Positions 25,305 to 34,140 of a stretch of DNA of 64,000 bases are shown here, one piece after another (positions within the stretch are counted from its first letter, which is position 1; each line of letters opens with the position of its first letter). Position numbers and translations under genes: made by a program. The notes below the pieces were generated by a model. It was not told where the DNA came from. It worked only from the letters and a program-made list of their open reading frames with translations, and searched no databases. This DNA comes from CAZVEE01 sp964625525 (GTDB taxonomy: Bacteria; Pseudomonadota; Alphaproteobacteria; JAJFIK01), in the NCBI GenBank assembly GCA_964625525.1, contig CAZVEE010000009.1, positions 4,151-68,150 on the forward strand, written 5' to 3'.

Positions 25305-26084
25305 ATGGGGGACCACATGTCTGTACTGAAGAACCGTTGGTGGATGATCGGCGCGCTGGCCGGCTCTCTGGCTCTGGCCGGTTGCGGTGAGGCCCAGCAG
25401 GCCGACGAAACGCCGGCTGACGAGACGGCGGCCGAAGTGGCCGACACCTTGGAAGCGACCGCTGATGATGCGGGCGAAGCCATTCAAGAGACCGCCGATG
25501 AGGTGGTCGAAGACACCGAAGAAGTGATCGCCGACGCCGGCGATGCCGTGGAAGACGCCGTGAGCGACGCCACCGACGCCATTGTCGGCCCGGCCCTCGT
25601 CTACTCGGTCGACTCCCTCAGCACCAACTTGCGCGGCACCACCACCGAGGAAGGCTGGGTGATCACCGCCACCGGCACCGTGACCACCTCTGGCTGGACC
25701 GATCCGCAGCTCGTGGAAATCGGCCTCGGGGATGACGGTTACCTCGACTACGAATTCGTCGCGACGCCGCCGGCCGAAGGTGAAGTGGTGGCCGAAGTGC
25801 TCACGCAAGTGACCGCTGAAGTGACCCTGAACCCGGTTCCCGAAGGCGCCGAAGTGCTGCGCGTGACCGCTGAAACCAATCAGCAGGAAATGGCGCTGAC
25901 CACCGAAGGCATGATGGAAGAAACCGGCGACGCGATCGAAGAAGCGGCGGGTGACGCTGTGGACGCGGTTGAAGGGGCCGTGGACAGCGCCGCGGATGCC
26001 GTGGGCGGTACCATCGATGCCGTGACCGGCAGTGGCGACGAAGAAGCGACCGAAGAAGGCGCTGGTGAAGAGCCGCAGCAGTAA
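25305..26084 (+). CDS. Lipoprotein with flanking amphipathic Ala/Asp/Glu helices
   Basis: 259 residues from the ATG at 25305, or 255 from an ATG at 25317 preceded by GGGGGA. A lipobox (SLALAGC) predicts lipidation. Residues ~35-95 are an acidic helix with repeating A-D-x-(V/A)-E units (DTEEVIADAGDAVEDAV). Residues ~95-200 are beta-rich (TTEEGWVITATGTVTTSGW). A second helix of the same style follows (EAAGDAVDAVEGAVDSAAD). The helices resemble 11-mer amphipathic repeats that lie on membranes or coil together. The family is not recognised. It is monocistronic and closed by a strong terminator. Confidence 0.8.
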   Translation: MGDHMSVLKNRWWMIGALAGSLALAGCGEAQQADETPADETAAEVADTLEATADDAGEAIQETADEVVEDTEEVIADAGDAVEDAVSDATDAIVGPALVYSVDSLSTNLRGTTTEEGWVITATGTVTTSGWTDPQLVEIGLGDDGYLDYEFVATPPAEGEVVAEVLTQVTAEVTLNPVPEGAEVLRVTAETNQQEMALTTEGMMEETGDAIEEAAGDAVDAVEGAVDSAADAVGGTIDAVTGSGDEEATEEGAGEEPQQ

Positions 26085-26115
26085 GGTGCGCCTCCCGCAA
26101 GCGATCTGACAGATG

Positions 26116-26142
26116 AAGGGGCCCGGTGACGGGCCCCTTTTG
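26116..26142 (+). terminator. Rho-independent terminator of the lipoprotein gene
   Basis: A perfect 10-bp stem (aaggggcccg at 26116-26125, cgggcccctt at 26130-26139) with loop gtga is followed by ttttgtt. Confidence 0.9.
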
Positions 26143-26200
26143 TTATCACCGCTTTCTATCGCGGCTGCGGCTGCAAAGAGCGGCAAAACTCAAGGCCGGC

Positions 26201-26755
26201 TTACGTCCAGCCGCCACCGGCCGCCAGATAGGCCTCTTCGTCCGGCGTCGAGACCCGGCCCAGAACGGCATTGCGATGGGGAAAGCGGCCGAATCGCGCC
26301 ACCACATCCCGGTGCTGGCGGGCGTGTTTGAGGAAGTCGCCCTCATCCTCGGTCTGAATGGCCTCGCCAAGACGCACCGCCTCGTCCTGATCCGCGAGCC
26401 GCTCGCTGTGCATGAAGGGCATGAACAGAAAATGCCGCTCGGGGCCGACAAACGCCTGCTCGAACCCGTGGTTCAGAGCCGCTCTGGTCACCTCAAGCGC
26501 TGCGGCGTCGGTCATATAGGCCTCGGGCTGACCGCGATACATGTTGCGAGGAAACTGATCGAGCACGATGACAAGGGCAAGAGCGCCCCGTGCCGTCTGG
26601 GCCCAGTCATCAAGCGCGCCCCGCGCGGCGGCGGCATGCACGGTCGCGAAGCGCTCACGCACCAGCGCGTCGAAATCATCGGCCGCCGACCACCAGCGCG
26701 TCGGCCCCGCTTCCTCAAACCAGAAGGTCAGAATATCTTCACTCTGCGTGCTCAT
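26201..26755 (-). CDS. DUF924 family protein
   Basis: 184 residues from the ATG at 26755, with an ideal AGGAGG 5 nt upstream. Family signatures are ILTFWFEEAGPTRWW at the N-terminus, LDQFPRNMYRGQPEAY (~70), HFLFMPFMHSE and a C-terminal GRFPHRNAVLGR block. The family has a TPR-like helical fold and no established function. It converges with the lipoprotein gene and diverges from the acyl-CoA ligase gene (42 bp between starts). Confidence 0.9.
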   Translation of the reverse strand: MSTQSEDILTFWFEEAGPTRWWSAADDFDALVRERFATVHAAAARGALDDWAQTARGALALVIVLDQFPRNMYRGQPEAYMTDAAALEVTRAALNHGFEQAFVGPERHFLFMPFMHSERLADQDEAVRLGEAIQTEDEGDFLKHARQHRDVVARFGRFPHRNAVLGRVSTPDEEAYLAAGGGWT

Positions 26756-26797
26756 GAGCACCTCCTTTGATGACCCCTTGTCTATGGATCCTGCGCC

Positions 26798-28348
26798 ATG
26801 CCGCTCCAGCCCGATCCCGTCCCACCGCAGTTTAATCTCGCGCGGTATTGCCTGGCGTCCGGTGCCCCGCGCAAGCCCGGCAAACCTGCGCTGATCGTGG
26901 TGAGCGACACGGACGCAGCGGAGCCCTGGAGCTATGCCGCGCTTGATGACATGGTGCGCCGGGTGGCGGCGGGCCTGCTGGCCCATGGCCTTGTGCCAGG
27001 GGAGCGGATCATGATCCGCATGGAGAACACCAGCGATTATCCCCTGCTCTATTTTGGTGCCATTGCCGCAGGCCTGGTGGCTGTGCCCACCTCAGCGCAG
27101 CTAACGGTGCGGGAGGCCCGCTTCATTCTGGACAACGCCGAGGCCCGGGCCCTGGCCTGCACAGATACGCTGGCGCTGCCGGATCTGCCTGCCGGTGTGG
27201 CCCTCTTCGACGATGCGGCCGTTGCCGCCCTGAAGACCCATTCACCGCTCGCCGCCTATGCCGACACACAGGCCGACGACCCAGCCTTCCTGATCTATAC
27301 CTCCGGCACCAGCGGCACGCCCAAAGGTGTGCTCCACGCCCAGCGCTCCGCCTGGGGTCGCCGGCCCATGTACCAAGGCTGGTACGGCATCCACGCAGAA
27401 GATGTGATGCTGCATGCGGGCGCCTTCAACTGGACCTATACGCTGGGTGTGGGCCTGACCGATCCATGGGCGAATGGGGCGACGACCGTGGTCTATAACG
27501 GCCCGAAGGATCCGGGCCTTTGGCCTGCACTCATCGCCCGCCACCGGGCAAGCCTCTTCGCCGCCGTGCCCTCGCTCTATCGCCAGATCCTGAAATATGC
27601 CGATCTCGGTGCCCACGACCTGTCGAGCCTGCGCCACGGCCTCACTGCGGGCGAGGCTCTCAGCCCGGCCCTGGCCGAGGCCTGGCAGGGCGCCACCGGC
27701 ACGGTCCTCTATGAAGCGCTGGGCATGAGCGAGTGTTCCACATACATCTCCAGCGCCCCGGGCATAGCGCCCAGGCCGGGTAGTCCGGGTCGGCCGCAGC
27801 CTGGTCGCCGGGTGGCGATCCTGCCCCTGGACGACGCCGACGCCACGCCGTTGCCAGCGGGTGAAACAGGTCTGCTTGCGGTTCATCGCTCCGATCCCGG
27901 ATTGATGTTGGGATATTGGCGCCGACCAGAGGAAGACGCAGCCGTGCGACGGGGCGACTGGTTCGTGGGGGGAGACCTCGCGGCCATGGACGCGGACGGG
28001 TATGTCTGGTTCAAGGGCCGCCATGACGATGTCATGAACGCCTTCGGCTATCGGGTCTCACCGGAAGAAGTGGAAGCCGCCTTGCTCGCGCACCCGGATG
28101 TGGTCGAAGCGGCTGTGACGGACGTCATGGTGCGGACAGATGTGCGGGTGATCGCAGCGTTTGTCGTGGCCCGGGAGACCGACGCGCCGCCGGGCAGCGA
28201 CGCCCTGCTCGCCTTTGCCGGCGAGCGCCTCGCCGCCTATAAAGTGCCGCGTGCGGTGCATTTCGTGGACCGCCTGCCCCGCACCCCTAATGGCAAGGTC
28301 ATCCGCCGGGCCCTGGCCGCCTTGGCGGACCCGGCGGATCGTCTCTAA
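26798..28348 (+). CDS. AMP-dependent acyl-CoA synthetase, benzoate-CoA ligase-like
   Basis: 516 residues. The AMP-binding P-loop YTSGTSGTPKG is at ~166, the A5 motif YEALGMSECSTY at ~304, the GD/GRxDD hinge (WFKGRHDDVMNAFGYRVSP) at ~405-425, and the catalytic Lys in the terminal PNGKVIRR at ~498. The enzyme adenylates a carboxylate and forms its CoA thioester. The overall type (FNLARYC opening, APSxxR-poor) is like aromatic or short-chain acid ligases, but the acid is not predictable here. It fits with the racemase and thiolase genes elsewhere in the window. Confidence 0.9.
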   Translation: MPLQPDPVPPQFNLARYCLASGAPRKPGKPALIVVSDTDAAEPWSYAALDDMVRRVAAGLLAHGLVPGERIMIRMENTSDYPLLYFGAIAAGLVAVPTSAQLTVREARFILDNAEARALACTDTLALPDLPAGVALFDDAAVAALKTHSPLAAYADTQADDPAFLIYTSGTSGTPKGVLHAQRSAWGRRPMYQGWYGIHAEDVMLHAGAFNWTYTLGVGLTDPWANGATTVVYNGPKDPGLWPALIARHRASLFAAVPSLYRQILKYADLGAHDLSSLRHGLTAGEALSPALAEAWQGATGTVLYEALGMSECSTYISSAPGIAPRPGSPGRPQPGRRVAILPLDDADATPLPAGETGLLAVHRSDPGLMLGYWRRPEEDAAVRRGDWFVGGDLAAMDADGYVWFKGRHDDVMNAFGYRVSPEEVEAALLAHPDVVEAAVTDVMVRTDVRVIAAFVVARETDAPPGSDALLAFAGERLAAYKVPRAVHFVDRLPRTPNGKVIRRALAALADPADRL

Positions 28349-28352
28349 AGAC

Positions 28353-29012
28353 TTACTGGCCGCCCTGCATCATGCGCATGATGTCGCCCAGATTCGGCGT
28401 CGCTTGCGCCTTGGACGCGTCATAGCTGTAGGCGTCGGCCGGGCCCGCATCGTTCAGGCGCACCGCCGTCGCCGTGCGTTCCATGGTCATGCCCATGATA
28501 TTAGAGCGCATATGCAAGGTCGCGCCCCAGGAGGTCACACAGACTTCCGCGCCCAGTTGCGCCACCTGCCAGCGATCACAAGAATGCCCCGCATAAGAGC
28601 CGGTCTGCCCTGTCGGGGTGCCGCCCATGCCGCGCATCATGCGCTCTCCCAGCGCCACCCCGCCGCCTTCGCGATCCGCCGCCGCAGCCATCTGCGCATA
28701 GAACGGATTGGTGGTGGTGGTCACCGAGCCCGTGGCATTGTCCACGGTGATGATCTGCTCGCCATCATAGATCACCCGTTGGTCCGTCCGCTGAACCATG
28801 CCCATGACCGACACTTGGGTGTTCTTGACCTCCACGCGGCGCACGCCGCAGGCATCCACATGTTCGGTGATCGTCCCGCTCTCGGTACCCGAAAGCGTGT
28901 AATCGATGCTGAAGCGATCCTGACCGTAGAAGCAGCCGTCACCGGCCTGGGCACTCCCCGCGCCCAGCACCAGGGCGGCCAGTGTCGCCGCCAGGGCAAA
29001 TTCGCGTTTCAT
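28353..29012 (-). CDS. Secreted hypothetical protein
   Basis: 219 residues from the ATG at 29012 (AGAGGGGA upstream). A clean signal peptide (~1-23, LGAGSAQA) is followed by a beta-rich mature part with four Cys. MMRGMGG and IMRMMQGG Met-rich segments lie near the middle and end. The family is not recognised. It converges with the acyl-CoA ligase gene (4 bp between stops). Confidence 0.75.
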   Translation of the reverse strand: MKREFALAATLAALVLGAGSAQAGDGCFYGQDRFSIDYTLSGTESGTITEHVDACGVRRVEVKNTQVSVMGMVQRTDQRVIYDGEQIITVDNATGSVTTTTNPFYAQMAAAADREGGGVALGERMMRGMGGTPTGQTGSYAGHSCDRWQVAQLGAEVCVTSWGATLHMRSNIMGMTMERTATAVRLNDAGPADAYSYDASKAQATPNLGDIMRMMQGGQ

Positions 29013-29164
29013 GATGGTGTTCCCCTCTTTTCTGGGTGTGAGCCGCCAGGCGCGACTCAAGCGCGCAGCAGTATGCAACCCAGCAGAGAGATTAACAAGA
29101 GAGGGATCCCTTTGGAGGGAGCCCCCCTCATCCGGAAGACGGAGGCCGCCGTCCAAAGGCCGCC

Positions 29165-29971
29165 TCACAAAGACTGCCCGTCATCCACCGTGATGGTGGT
29201 GCCGGTGATGATGCGCGATTGATCCGACGCCAAGAGCAGCAGCGTCCCGTCCAGATCCGCCATCTCGCCCAAGCGCCGGCGCGGGAAGCCCTGCACCTGC
29301 CGCTGCCCGCCTTCGGAGGCGAACCAGTCCGCGTTGATTTCGGTCTCGATATAGCCGGGCGCGATGGCAGTGACATTGATGTCATGGCGGGCCCATTCGC
29401 GGGCCAAGCTCTGCGTCATCATGGCGACGGCGGCCTTTGACATGCAATAGGCGGTGAGCCCCGGCAGCACCCGCTGGGCGCCGATCGAGGTGATGGTGAT
29501 GATCCGTCCGCCCGAGCCGCGCGCGATCATGCCCCGCGCCACCGTCCGCGCCGTGAGGAACGCACCGCGCACATTGGTGCTCATGATCTGGTCGAAATCC
29601 TCCGCCGTCAGATCGATGGCCGGCGCCGGCACGTTCATGCCCGCGTTATTGACCAGAATGTCAATGGGCCCGAGCGCTTGCTCCACGCCGGCCACCACGG
29701 ACGCGATGCTGTCTTCGCTGGTGATATCGAGCGCAAAAGACGCCACCCGGCCGCCCGCCGCCGTGATCTCCGTTTCAAGCGCCGACAGCCGCTCAACCCG
29801 GCGGCCCGTGAGCGCCACGCTGGCCCCCGCCGCCGCGAGCACGCGGGCAAAGCGTGCCCCCAGACCGCTTGTGGTGCCCGTCACAAGGGCCGTCCGGCCT
29901 CTGAGTATCGGCATACCAACTTGTGTCATTTCAGGACTCTGACCCGCCTCGTTCACCGCTTCCTCCCTCAT
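29165..29971 (-). CDS. Short-chain dehydrogenase/reductase (SDR)
   Basis: 268 residues from 29971, or 254 from an ATG at 29929. The cofactor motif TGTTSGLG, NNAG, the catalytic Ser in TITSIGAQR and YCMSK (Tyr and Lys) define a classical SDR. APGYIETE and a GTTITVDDGQ C-terminus are typical of the FabG-like/3-hydroxyacyl branch. It lacks the usual Asp after beta2 and has GRRVERL instead, which suggests NADP(H). The substrate is unknown. It diverges from the PopA-like gene. Confidence 0.9.
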   Translation of the reverse strand: MREEAVNEAGQSPEMTQVGMPILRGRTALVTGTTSGLGARFARVLAAAGASVALTGRRVERLSALETEITAAGGRVASFALDITSEDSIASVVAGVEQALGPIDILVNNAGMNVPAPAIDLTAEDFDQIMSTNVRGAFLTARTVARGMIARGSGGRIITITSIGAQRVLPGLTAYCMSKAAVAMMTQSLAREWARHDINVTAIAPGYIETEINADWFASEGGQRQVQGFPRRRLGEMADLDGTLLLLASDQSRIITGTTITVDDGQSL

Positions 29972-30180
29972 TGTTGCGCCACCTTGGCACAGCTATCGTT
30001 TCCAAGTGCAAAGCGCGCGTCAAGTGCTGGTGGACGGACGCTAATGTGCGCATACTCGACATCGATTCGAAGCGGATCGGGGGGTCGCTTGTCGCCGGTG
30101 CAGTCGCGCCGGGCCATCATCGGCAGGCACAGACGGTTGGCGCGTCATGTCTGTTTGCCACCAAGGGGCACCCGCGCATC

Positions 30181-31527
30181 ATGGAAGCTAAGGCTCGCAT
30201 TCTGATCGTTTCCTCCGACAGCGGCCGGTCCGACCAATGGTCGGGCATTGTTCAACATTTGGGCTATGACAGCGTCCGAGTTGATCCTTGCGCGGCGCTG
30301 GCGCAGGCGCGGCTGTGCCGGGCGGACTGTGCGCTGGTAGAAACGGGCTTCGGCCCTGCTGTGCTGGACGCTCTGCTGGACGGGCGCGCGGGCGCGCCCG
30401 GTGTGCCGCTGGTGCTGTTGGAACCGGACTTGGCCGATATCGCGCCCCCACAGGACACTGACGACAGCACGCCGCGCGAAGCCGCACTGGTGCGCCATAT
30501 CCGCCGCCGCCTCGATGCGATGGTCCGTATCAAGACCATGGCTGATGAATGGCGCCGCCGGCATCGGGTCTACACTGCACTTGGTAATGAACCGACCTGG
30601 CCGGATAATCCCGCAGCCCTTGCCGCCGAGCGCACCGCGACTTTGCTTGTGGCCGGTATGCCCAGTACGGATTATCCGGTCATCGAATCCGCTTTCGCCA
30701 GCGACCGCATCTCGATCGTGGCGGCGTTCACACCGCTGATCACCGTCGATTATCTCAGCCGTCACAGTTTCGATGTGGTGATCCTGACTGTGGGCGATGA
30801 TGTGGCCCCGTTCCTGCCCGCGATTTCTGCGCTCCGGCGCAATCATCGCCTCGCCGATGCGCCCGTTGTCGTGGTGGCGCCGCCGGCGGGGCTGAGTGAC
30901 CCCCAGGCGGCCCTGCGCGCCGGGGTGACCGATATTCTCACCCGCCCCCTGAACGAAACCCCCGCCTATCATGGTGGCCAGGATTGGATCGACCGCATCC
31001 GGAGTTTTCTCATTGAAAGCGTCACCCGCAAGGCGCTGACCCAATGCCTGCGCGCGCTGCCGCCTGAGTCCTTCTGCGACGCGGTGACGGGGCTGGCGGG
31101 CCGGGCCACGTTCGAATGCTGGCTGGCGCAGATGCTGAGCGACCAACGCACTGATCCACGCCCCTGGTCCCTGGCCATTTTCGATCTCAGCGAGACCGAG
31201 CGCGCCGATGGCACGCGCCTGCGCACTGGTAACACAGTGTTCTGCGAAGCGGCCTCCATGATCCGCGCTCTAACCCGGGTTGAGGACTTCACGGCCCGTG
31301 TGGGGCCCAGCGAAATCGCCCTGGCGCTGCCCGCCACTCCGCCCGATGCGGGCGCACAGGTGGCTGAGCGGGTGGCAGCGACGCTCTCGGCCACCAGTTT
31401 CGAAGGCGTCGGCGGCGAGCCCTTGCGCCTTGTGCCCCGCGTGACCCCGCTTGTGGCCCGCGCTGGCGAAAGCGCGCGGCTGCTGCTCGGCCGGGCGCTG
31501 GCGCAAGCACGCGGCACGGTTGTATAA
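30181..31527 (+). CDS. PleD/PopA-like REC-REC-degenerate GGDEF protein
   Basis: 448 residues from the ATG at 30181; the frame is open further upstream but without start support. Residues ~5-118 and ~155-265 have receiver-domain shape, yet the usual phospho-Asp is not at the expected place in either (ALVETGFG and VILTVGDD). Residues ~300-448 form a GGDEF fold (AVTGLAGRATFE opening). The catalytic GGDEF is replaced by GPSEI (~374-378), so cyclase activity is not expected. The inhibitory c-di-GMP site RxxD is intact: R366-V-E-D369, exactly five residues before the motif. Caulobacter PopA has this same logic (inactive site, working I-site) and recruits cell-cycle substrates to the ClpXP pole. Orthology is inference. 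Confidence 0.8.
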   Translation: MEAKARILIVSSDSGRSDQWSGIVQHLGYDSVRVDPCAALAQARLCRADCALVETGFGPAVLDALLDGRAGAPGVPLVLLEPDLADIAPPQDTDDSTPREAALVRHIRRRLDAMVRIKTMADEWRRRHRVYTALGNEPTWPDNPAALAAERTATLLVAGMPSTDYPVIESAFASDRISIVAAFTPLITVDYLSRHSFDVVILTVGDDVAPFLPAISALRRNHRLADAPVVVVAPPAGLSDPQAALRAGVTDILTRPLNETPAYHGGQDWIDRIRSFLIESVTRKALTQCLRALPPESFCDAVTGLAGRATFECWLAQMLSDQRTDPRPWSLAIFDLSETERADGTRLRTGNTVFCEAASMIRALTRVEDFTARVGPSEIALALPATPPDAGAQVAERVAATLSATSFEGVGGEPLRLVPRVTPLVARAGESARLLLGRALAQARGTVV

Positions 31528-31585
31528 GCGCAATTGGGCGAGGATTGTCTTTTCATCCGTCCCGCTCCCGCACTAAGGTCGCTGC

Positions 31586-32341
31586 ATGAGCGAGCCGACC
31601 GGACCATCTCCCGCAAACCGCACACCGCCGCCGAACGCGTCGGTGACCCTGGAAGCTGTTTCCGATGTGATTTGCCCCTGGTGCTATGTGGGCAAGAAGC
31701 GCATGGAACGGGCCCTGGCGGCCGTGCCGGAGCTCTCTGTCACTGTGCATTGGCTGCCTTTCCTGCTCGATCCGGCAATTCCGCGCGACGGGCTCGATCG
31801 GCAGGCTTACTTGCGCGAGAAATTTGGCGACCGGCCCAAAGCCCAGGCGGTGGAAACCGCCCTGCTTGAGGCCGGTGAAGAAGAAGGCATCGCGTTCGCC
31901 TTTGACAAGATCACCCGCACGCCCAATACGATCGACGCGCACCGCCTGATCCTGTGGTCACGCAGTACGGGGTGCCAGCCGGCACTCGTGGAACGCCTGT
32001 TCCAGATGTATTTCGTGGAAGGCCGGGACATCGGTGCCCCAGAGGTATTGATCGAAGCCGCGAATGCGGTGGGCATGGACGCGCATCTCACGGCCCAGCT
32101 CTTGGTGAGCGAACGCGATGTGGACCGGGTGGTCAAAGAAGTCTCTACCGCTTATCGCATCGGCGTCACCGGCGTTCCGACCTTTATTCTCAATGGCCGT
32201 TATGCCCTGGTCGGGGCCCAGGACGTTGACCACATGGCCGATGTGCTGCGGCGTCTGGCGGCCGGAGAGGATTTCACTCAGTCCGCCGCCGGTCCCACCG
32301 ATGACGGCGTGGCCAATAACCCGGCCGGAGACGACGCTTAG
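31586..32341 (+). CDS. FrnE-like DsbA-family oxidoreductase
   Basis: 251 residues. The CPWC active site is at ~30-33 (DVICPWCYVGKKRME), TPNTIDAHRLI near 110 and a cis-Pro loop in GVTGVPTFILNGRYAL near 193. This is the cytoplasmic FrnE branch of DsbA-like proteins, as no signal peptide is present. Members are implicated in disulfide exchange, oxidative-stress tolerance and polyketide oxidation. The last 4 bp overlap the convergent AI-2E family gene. Confidence 0.93.
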   Translation: MSEPTGPSPANRTPPPNASVTLEAVSDVICPWCYVGKKRMERALAAVPELSVTVHWLPFLLDPAIPRDGLDRQAYLREKFGDRPKAQAVETALLEAGEEEGIAFAFDKITRTPNTIDAHRLILWSRSTGCQPALVERLFQMYFVEGRDIGAPEVLIEAANAVGMDAHLTAQLLVSERDVDRVVKEVSTAYRIGVTGVPTFILNGRYALVGAQDVDHMADVLRRLAAGEDFTQSAAGPTDDGVANNPAGDDA

Positions 32342-33456
32342 GCCGTCTCTTCCTCCGGCGCAGAAATGTGGATCTTGCGCACCGACTTCACGATCTCCCC
32401 ATTGGTCGAGAGCAATACCGCCACCCATTGGGTGCGCTCGAAATGGGCGCAGATGATCATGATGATCACGGTCAGTGGCACCGACAAGAACAGCCCCGGC
32501 ACGCCCCAGAGAATTAGCCAGAACGCCAGCGACATCAGGATCACGATAGGGCTCATATCCAGTGAGGTGCCCATCACTTTGGGCTCGACAATGTTGCCGA
32601 TAATGAACTGCGGCACCACGCCCAGAAGCAGGAAGATGATCAGGAAGGTCTCCAGATCCGTCTGGATGAGCACCTGAATGGACGGAATGATGATGCCCAG
32701 AATGGATCCGACCGTCGGCACATAATTCAGCAGGAAGATCAGGAAAGCCCAGAAGCCTGCGAACTCAATCTCGAAATAGCTGAGCACCGCGTAGCTAATC
32801 AGGGCCGTGGCCAGGCTCATGAGGGTTTTCACCCAGATATATTCCTGGATCCGCATGGAGAGGGTCTTGAACAGGGCGCCGAAATCCGCCTCCCGGCCAG
32901 GATCCTGGAAGATCGCCCGCAGCTTCATCCGGAATGTGCGCTGCTCCACCAGCAGGAAGATCACGTAAATCAGGATCAGCGCGGCAAAGCCCACCAGCTC
33001 CGCGAAAGCCGAGGCAATGCGCCCAATAATCGCGTTCAGCTCCATCCCCTGGACGACTTCATCGAGCCTGACGTCAAAGCCCCATGCCGCCATGAGCACG
33101 TTGATCTCCTCCAGACGCTCGGTCAGGCGTGCCTGATAGGTATCCGCCTCTTCGCCGATCGCCACCGCATTGGCGCGGATGAGATCCCCGACGAAATAAG
33201 CCGCCACCAGAGACAGCAGCACCGCGATGACAAGCGCAAGCCATTCCGGCACCCGCCGCCCCCCGCCGAGGGGCAAGCGTCGGATGGCATGGGACAGCCC
33301 GTTGATAATGGCCCAGATGATGGTCGCCACCGCCACCGGCACCAGCACATCGCTGATTTCGCGCAGCAACCAAACGGCAGCCGCGAACGCGACGATGGCG
33401 ATTCCCACCGACGTGACGCTGATGGAACTGTTTTGGCTGCTTTGCTCGGTGGTCAT
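32338..33456 (-). CDS. AI-2E family transporter
   Basis: 372 residues from the ATG at 33456 (GAGGAG upstream). About seven or eight membrane spans are predicted. The conserved core is FLLNYVPTVGSILGIIIPS, then LGVVPQFIIGNIVEPKVMG and a LILWGVPGLFLSVPLTVI helix pair. Family members include TqsA-like exporters and Na+/H+ antiporters, so the substrate should not be assumed to be AI-2. It carries a ~70-residue soluble segment after the second span pair, as usual. Confidence 0.92.
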   Translation of the reverse strand: MTTEQSSQNSSISVTSVGIAIVAFAAAVWLLREISDVLVPVAVATIIWAIINGLSHAIRRLPLGGGRRVPEWLALVIAVLLSLVAAYFVGDLIRANAVAIGEEADTYQARLTERLEEINVLMAAWGFDVRLDEVVQGMELNAIIGRIASAFAELVGFAALILIYVIFLLVEQRTFRMKLRAIFQDPGREADFGALFKTLSMRIQEYIWVKTLMSLATALISYAVLSYFEIEFAGFWAFLIFLLNYVPTVGSILGIIIPSIQVLIQTDLETFLIIFLLLGVVPQFIIGNIVEPKVMGTSLDMSPIVILMSLAFWLILWGVPGLFLSVPLTVIIMIICAHFERTQWVAVLLSTNGEIVKSVRKIHISAPEEETA

Positions 33457-33655
33457 GGGCGCGCGGGCTCCTCTCGCTGTGACGCAGCGCACTATAGGCG
33501 ATGATCGGCCAGACCGCGAGGCCAGGGTTTGCCCGCAAAACGAGTGTTTATTGCTCGATCGTCATCCAGATCGGGTTGCGGCGGGCGTGAGCCCATGTCA
33601 CCTCCCAAGAGCCGGCGCGGAGGGAGCCGGCCCGTGTGAATGAGAGGACTGACTT

Positions 33656-34099
33656 ATGAAACGCATTGTTGTGGCCGCCATGGCGGCTTGCGTCATGCCG
33701 GCCGTCGCGCTGGCGGGCGACCTGAAACTGGAAGACGTGCCGGCCGCGGTGCTCGCCGCGGCGGAGACGGCCGCCGAGGGCCGCGCCATTGAAGCCGTGA
33801 GCCTCGACACCGAGGACGGCATCGAGATTTACGAGTTCACGCTCGACGGCATGGAGATCGACGTGCGCGCCGACGGCTCCATTGAAGAGGTCGAGACCCC
33901 GGTCGCCATTGATGACGTCCCCGCGCCGGTGCTGACCGCATTGGAACAGGCCAAACCCGGCTTCGTCGCGCTCGAAATCGAACGCTCCGAGCGTCCGGAT
34001 GCCGGCACCTTCTTCGAATTCGACGGCGAAGTGGGCGGTGAGACATTCGATATCGAAATCTCCGCCGACGGTGCGGATGTGAAAGTGATGGACGACTGA
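33656..34099 (+). CDS. Secreted PepSY-like protein
   Basis: 147 residues with a signal peptide (~1-21, PAVALAG). Two similar ~60-residue halves begin LEDVPAAVLAAAE and IDDVPAPVLTALEQAK, each followed by an acidic beta-hairpin (IYEFTLDGMEIDVRADGSI and FFEFDGEVGGETFDIEI). This is the tandem PepSY-like arrangement of small periplasmic proteins, which are of unknown role. Many aspartates suggest Ca2+ or other cation binding. It follows a ~200-bp region with no identifiable gene. Confidence 0.82.
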   Translation: MKRIVVAAMAACVMPAVALAGDLKLEDVPAAVLAAAETAAEGRAIEAVSLDTEDGIEIYEFTLDGMEIDVRADGSIEEVETPVAIDDVPAPVLTALEQAKPGFVALEIERSERPDAGTFFEFDGEVGGETFDIEISADGADVKVMDD

Positions 34100-34112
34100 G
34101 CCATCCCAGGGT

Positions 34113-34134
34113 CGCCAGGCCTGCGGGCCTGGCG
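34113..34134. terminator. Stem-loop between convergent genes, possible terminator
   Basis: A perfect 9-bp stem (cgccaggcc at 34113-34121, ggcctggcg at 34126-34134) with loop tgcg lies between the PepSY-like gene and the mfd remnant. Neither side has a T-run, so it is a weak or Rho-assisted terminator at best. Confidence 0.4.
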
Positions 34135-34140
34135 GTCCGC

